Shown in pieces: positions 61,291-64,000 of a stretch of DNA of 64,000 nt (the first letter of the stretch is position 1; each line of letters starts with the position of its first letter). This DNA is from an uncultured Spirochaetales bacterium (GTDB taxonomy: Bacteria; Spirochaetota; Spirochaetia; Sphaerochaetales; Sphaerochaetaceae), in assembly GCA_902781545.1 (NCBI GenBank), contig CACZJR010000003.1, forward strand, positions 1 to 64,000. Reading direction: 5' to 3'. The notes beneath the pieces are model-generated. The model was not told where the DNA came from. It did no database searches and saw only the letters and a list, made by a program, of their open reading frames with translations. Position numbers and translations under genes: made by a program.

Positions 61291-62460
61291 ATGAAGGTTT
61301 CGATTCTCGGTCATGGCATTGTAGGAAAAGGCGTGTGGGAGATGCTCAGGAGCAATCAGGGCTATGAGATCCGCAATGTACTTGTTAAGAAAGGAGAGAA
61401 GACAGCATCCTTCATGACGGAGAGCTTTGAGACCGTCCTTGAGGACGACTCTGATCTTGTCATCGAATGCATGGGCGGAATTGACCCTGCCTTTGAGTTC
61501 ACCTCCAAATGCCTTGAGGCCGGAAAGAGCATCATCAGCTCAAACAAGGCCCTTGTCGCCGCACACGGGATTGACCTGATGAACATCGCACGTCGCAATG
61601 GCAAGGCATTTCTGTTCAGCGCGGCCTGCGGCGGCGCAATCCCGATTCTCCAGAACCTGTGCCTTGCCAGGCGCACGGATGAGATCCTTTGGGCCGGCGG
61701 AATACTCAACGGAACCACGAACTATATCCTGGACTCTATGGACAGACGCGGCATGAGCTTTGAGGATGCCCTTGCAGAGGCCAAGGCCCTTGGTTATGCC
61801 GAGTTTGACCCGACCGCGGACATCTCAGGTCTTGATACTCTAAGGAAGATAATGCTCATCAGCATGGTGGCCTATGATGTGCTGCCTAACTCAGACTACA
61901 ACATTGAGGGAATCCAGAATGTAAGCGCGCTTGATTTCGAGGTCGCGAAGGAGCTCGGATGCACCATCAGGCTTGTCGGAAAGTGCGGCCTTGCGGAGTC
62001 AGGAAGGCTCTACGCCTATGTCCAGCCGGTGCTGTGTGACATGGACTCGGCTTACAGCGGAATCAGAAGCAACATCAACCTTGCCCGTTATGAGGGCAAG
62101 AACTCGGGCCTGATGTCCTTCATGGGCCAGGGTGCCGGAAGATATCCTACAGCATCGGCGATCCTGAGGGACGTCACATCTGTTGCTGACGGACAGAAGC
62201 AGATGCTGACTGAGAAGTGTCTTGTGGGTTTCCCTTACAACAACTCCAAGGAATGTGAGAGAAACTATTTCATCAGGCTTGATGCTTCTACGTTCGCATC
62301 CCAGATCGGCAGCATCCCTGTCAAGAAGGTCATCTGCGAGAAGGGCGGCTCAGTGTTTGCCATTACTGAGGCAGTTACAGTGAAGGCAATGCATGATCTT
62401 GCCGCAGAGCTCAGAAGACACGGGGCAAAGCTGTTCTTTGCTGAGAAGAAGGAGGACTGA
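61291..62460 (+). CDS. hom: Homoserine dehydrogenase
   Basis: The 389-residue enzyme reduces aspartate semialdehyde to homoserine. It has the NAD(P)-binding opening SILGHGIVGKGVWEML, the catalytic region GGIDPAFEF, SSNKALVAAHG, and GILNGTTNYILD followed by ALGYAEFDPTADISGLDTLRK. The polypeptide stops shortly after the catalytic domain, so the C-terminal ACT domain of the long form is missing and allosteric threonine control may be lost or reside elsewhere. GGGAGACAGT precedes the ATG. Confidence 0.95.
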   Translation: MKVSILGHGIVGKGVWEMLRSNQGYEIRNVLVKKGEKTASFMTESFETVLEDDSDLVIECMGGIDPAFEFTSKCLEAGKSIISSNKALVAAHGIDLMNIARRNGKAFLFSAACGGAIPILQNLCLARRTDEILWAGGILNGTTNYILDSMDRRGMSFEDALAEAKALGYAEFDPTADISGLDTLRKIMLISMVAYDVLPNSDYNIEGIQNVSALDFEVAKELGCTIRLVGKCGLAESGRLYAYVQPVLCDMDSAYSGIRSNINLARYEGKNSGLMSFMGQGAGRYPTASAILRDVTSVADGQKQMLTEKCLVGFPYNNSKECERNYFIRLDASTFASQIGSIPVKKVICEKGGSVFAITEAVTVKAMHDLAAELRRHGAKLFFAEKKED

Positions 62461-62462
62461 TC

Positions 62463-63779
62463 ATGCTTAAGGTCGCAAAGTTCGGAGGCTCCTCGGTTGC
62501 CTCCGCCGCACAGTTCCGCAAGGTCAGGGACATCATTCTCTCAGACCCGTCAAGACGTCTTGTGGTTGTCTCTGCCGCAGGCAAGAGGGACTCCAAGGAC
62601 CACAAGATCACAGACCTTCTGTATCTGTGCCATGCCCATCTGACATATGGTGTCTCATGTGATGAGATATTCGACAAGATAAGCAGCCGCTTCATTGAGA
62701 TAAGGGATGAGCTGGGACTGTCATTCAGGATCGAGGATGAGCTTGATGCCCTCAGGGCAAGGCTCAACAAGGACTTCTCGGTTGACGAGCTTGTCAGCAG
62801 GGGAGAGTATCTTACCTCAAGGCTCATGGCCGAATACCTTGACTACTCTTTCCTGGATGCCTCCAAATGCATCTTCATGGATTATGACGGAAGGTTTCTT
62901 CCTGAGAAGATATCTAAGGCAGTCAATGAGGTTCTGAACGAGGAGAAAGGTGTTGTGATCCCCGGTTTCTACGGGGTGCTGCCGTCTGGCAAGATCAAGG
63001 TCATGAGCCGAGGCGGAAGCGATATCACCGGCTCCCTTGTGGCCGCTGCCTGCAATGCCGACCTCTATGAGAACTGGACCGATGTCTCAGGTATCCTCAT
63101 GGCTGATCCGCGCATTGTGGACAATCCCAGCCCGATCTCCGAGATCACGTTTGCCGAGCTCCGCGAGCTTGCCTACATGGGCGCGTCTGTTCTCCATGAG
63201 GATTCAGTGGCCCCTGTCAAGGAGATAGGAATCCCTCTCAACATCCGCAACACGAATGACCCGTCACATCCCGGAACGATGATAGTCGACAAGGCAGGCG
63301 GGAACGAGGCTGACCAGGACCGCTTCATCACGGGAATCTCAGGCAAGAGGAACTTCATCATCCTCACCGTATCCAAGCGCATCAACGGCTCGAACGAGAC
63401 TTTGCGTGATGTCCTGGAGATCCTGGACAGGCACAAGGTCCACGCGGAGCACATCTCAATGGGAATCGACCAGTTCGCCCTTGTCCTCTCGCAGACCAGC
63501 ATAGGGGATGCACTGTATGAGATCATCGGCGACATCCGTGCAAAGTGTTCTCCGGACGATGTATCCGTGCAGGACAACATTGCCCTTGTCGCTGCCGTGG
63601 GACGCAAGATGATATTCCGTCCCGGTATCTCGGGCAAACTCTTCAACGCGCTCGGAAAAGAGGGCATCAACATCCGCACAATCGCTCAGGGCTCCGATGA
63701 GCTTGCAATCATTGTCGGTGTTGACAACAGCCAGTTCGAGACCACCATCCGCGTCCTCTATCACAGTTTCGCCGGCTGA
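62463..63779 (+). CDS. lysC: Aspartate kinase
   Basis: The 438-residue enzyme phosphorylates aspartate, the first step to lysine, threonine and methionine. It has KVAKFGGSSVASAAQFRKV, VSRGEYLTSRLMAEYL, SRGGSDITGSLVAAA and DVSGILMADPRI, then two ACT domains (about 300-438). It begins 2 bases after hom with AAGGAGG inside the hom end, so the two are coupled. Its end is followed at once by repeat R4. Confidence 0.95.
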   Translation: MLKVAKFGGSSVASAAQFRKVRDIILSDPSRRLVVVSAAGKRDSKDHKITDLLYLCHAHLTYGVSCDEIFDKISSRFIEIRDELGLSFRIEDELDALRARLNKDFSVDELVSRGEYLTSRLMAEYLDYSFLDASKCIFMDYDGRFLPEKISKAVNEVLNEEKGVVIPGFYGVLPSGKIKVMSRGGSDITGSLVAAACNADLYENWTDVSGILMADPRIVDNPSPISEITFAELRELAYMGASVLHEDSVAPVKEIGIPLNIRNTNDPSHPGTMIVDKAGGNEADQDRFITGISGKRNFIILTVSKRINGSNETLRDVLEILDRHKVHAEHISMGIDQFALVLSQTSIGDALYEIIGDIRAKCSPDDVSVQDNIALVAAVGRKMIFRPGISGKLFNALGKEGINIRTIAQGSDELAIIVGVDNSQFETTIRVLYHSFAG

Positions 63780-63790
63780 TCTCGGCTTGC

Positions 63791-63853
63791 TCCGGCACTT
63801 TTTTTGATTTTTTTTTGTTGATTTGAAATATTCTCTGCACTTTTTTCGTATAG
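63791..63853 (+). repeat. Composite intergenic repeat, copy R4
   Basis: TCCGGCACTTTTTTTGATT and a T run ending GTTG form the left arm, here inverted relative to R1-R3; the right arm has TTTGAAATATT, CTGCACTTTTTTCGTATA as in the others. The right arm ends 22 bases before the ATG of the gene at the window edge. Confidence 0.75.
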
Positions 63854-63875
63854 GTTTGCGAAAAGGAGAAAGACC

Positions 63876-64000
63876 ATGTTCGTAAGCCTTAAACTAAGCA
63901 TGTTCAATTCAATCGGAACACGTGTTGCCGTCAACCTGTTCAAGAAGAGCGGCAAAATCGAGTACGAGATCCTGTTTCCGGGTCTCGGTGTTGAGAAGAC
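63876..64000 (+). CDS. N-terminus of an unrecognised protein, cut by the window edge
   Basis: Forty-one residues are visible from an ATG preceded by AAAAGGAGAAAGACC. They begin MFVSLKLSMFNSIGTRVAVN and run into KIEYEILFPGLGVEK. No signal peptide or family is evident. It belongs to the set of genes headed by the composite repeat. Confidence 0.55.
   Translation, partial: MFVSLKLSMFNSIGTRVAVNLFKKSGKIEYEILFPGLGVEK

Overview
The window is a gene-dense bacterial segment of roughly balanced base composition. Its gene content points to a host-associated anaerobic spirochaete, probably from the Sphaerochaeta/Treponema side of the phylum. The main clues are a class I (archaeal-type) lysyl-tRNA synthetase, which is characteristic of spirochaetes; many lipoproteins and small secreted proteins; an oxygen-sensitive glycyl radical enzyme; and electron-transferring flavoprotein-linked lactate oxidation. 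No hallmark sequence fixes the genus.

Positions 1-17073 form a catabolic island. On the minus strand lie a glycyl radical enzyme activase, the enzyme itself and a cupin protein cut by the window edge. Facing away is a regulator with a LacI-like sugar-sensing domain but its helix-turn-helix at the C-terminus. Next come a TRAP transporter (dctPQM), two xylose-isomerase-like TIM-barrel proteins around a Gfo/Idh/MocA dehydrogenase, a LarA-type racemase, EtfB, EtfA with an N-terminal ferredoxin domain, an FAD-linked lactate/glycolate-type dehydrogenase, a zinc-ribbon membrane protein and a DUF362 protein. The set suggests uptake of an acidic or sugar-like substrate whose 2-hydroxyacid product is oxidised through an electron-confurcating lactate dehydrogenase complex.

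Positions 17078-25713 hold a NYN-domain protein, tRNA-Ile(CAU), two tandem secreted paralogues, lysS, an SGNH lipoprotein, era and a small lipoprotein. Positions 25749-28909 are accessory: a ClpP-type protease, a RhuM-PLD fusion and the broken end of a PD-(D/E)XK (Rpn) transposase, the last two lying between two near-identical direct repeats, then a nuclease-like EEP lipoprotein. Positions 28997-44212 carry an orphan Wza/Wzc exopolysaccharide export pair, a DUF1538 membrane protein with a tandem PII-like partner, an rRNA methyltransferase, pta, a short ComEC, rsmA, mtaB, birA and argS.

Positions 44213-52690 contain an iteron-like repeat, tetR with a visible operator, the rplU-rpmA-obg-nadD-yqeK-(lipoprotein)-rsfS operon, a degenerate Fic protein, an N-acyl-D-amino-acid deacylase, an orphan antitoxin with a truncated toxin, and a Cof-type phosphatase. 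Positions 52912-58622 are a lower-GC operon of four unrecognised secreted proteins followed by a two-component system. Positions 58613-63779 are the threonine branch: thrH, thrC, an ACT-domain regulator, hom and lysC. A further gene starts at the right edge.

Two signals cut across the genes. First, a composite AT-rich repeat occurs four times, each time directly upstream of a start codon; three of the four downstream genes are DNA-related (RhuM-PLD, EEP nuclease family, ComEC). Second, six genes have a -35/-10 pair placed so that the -10 box ends 6-7 bases before the start codon with no Shine-Dalgarno sequence, suggesting leaderless transcripts.
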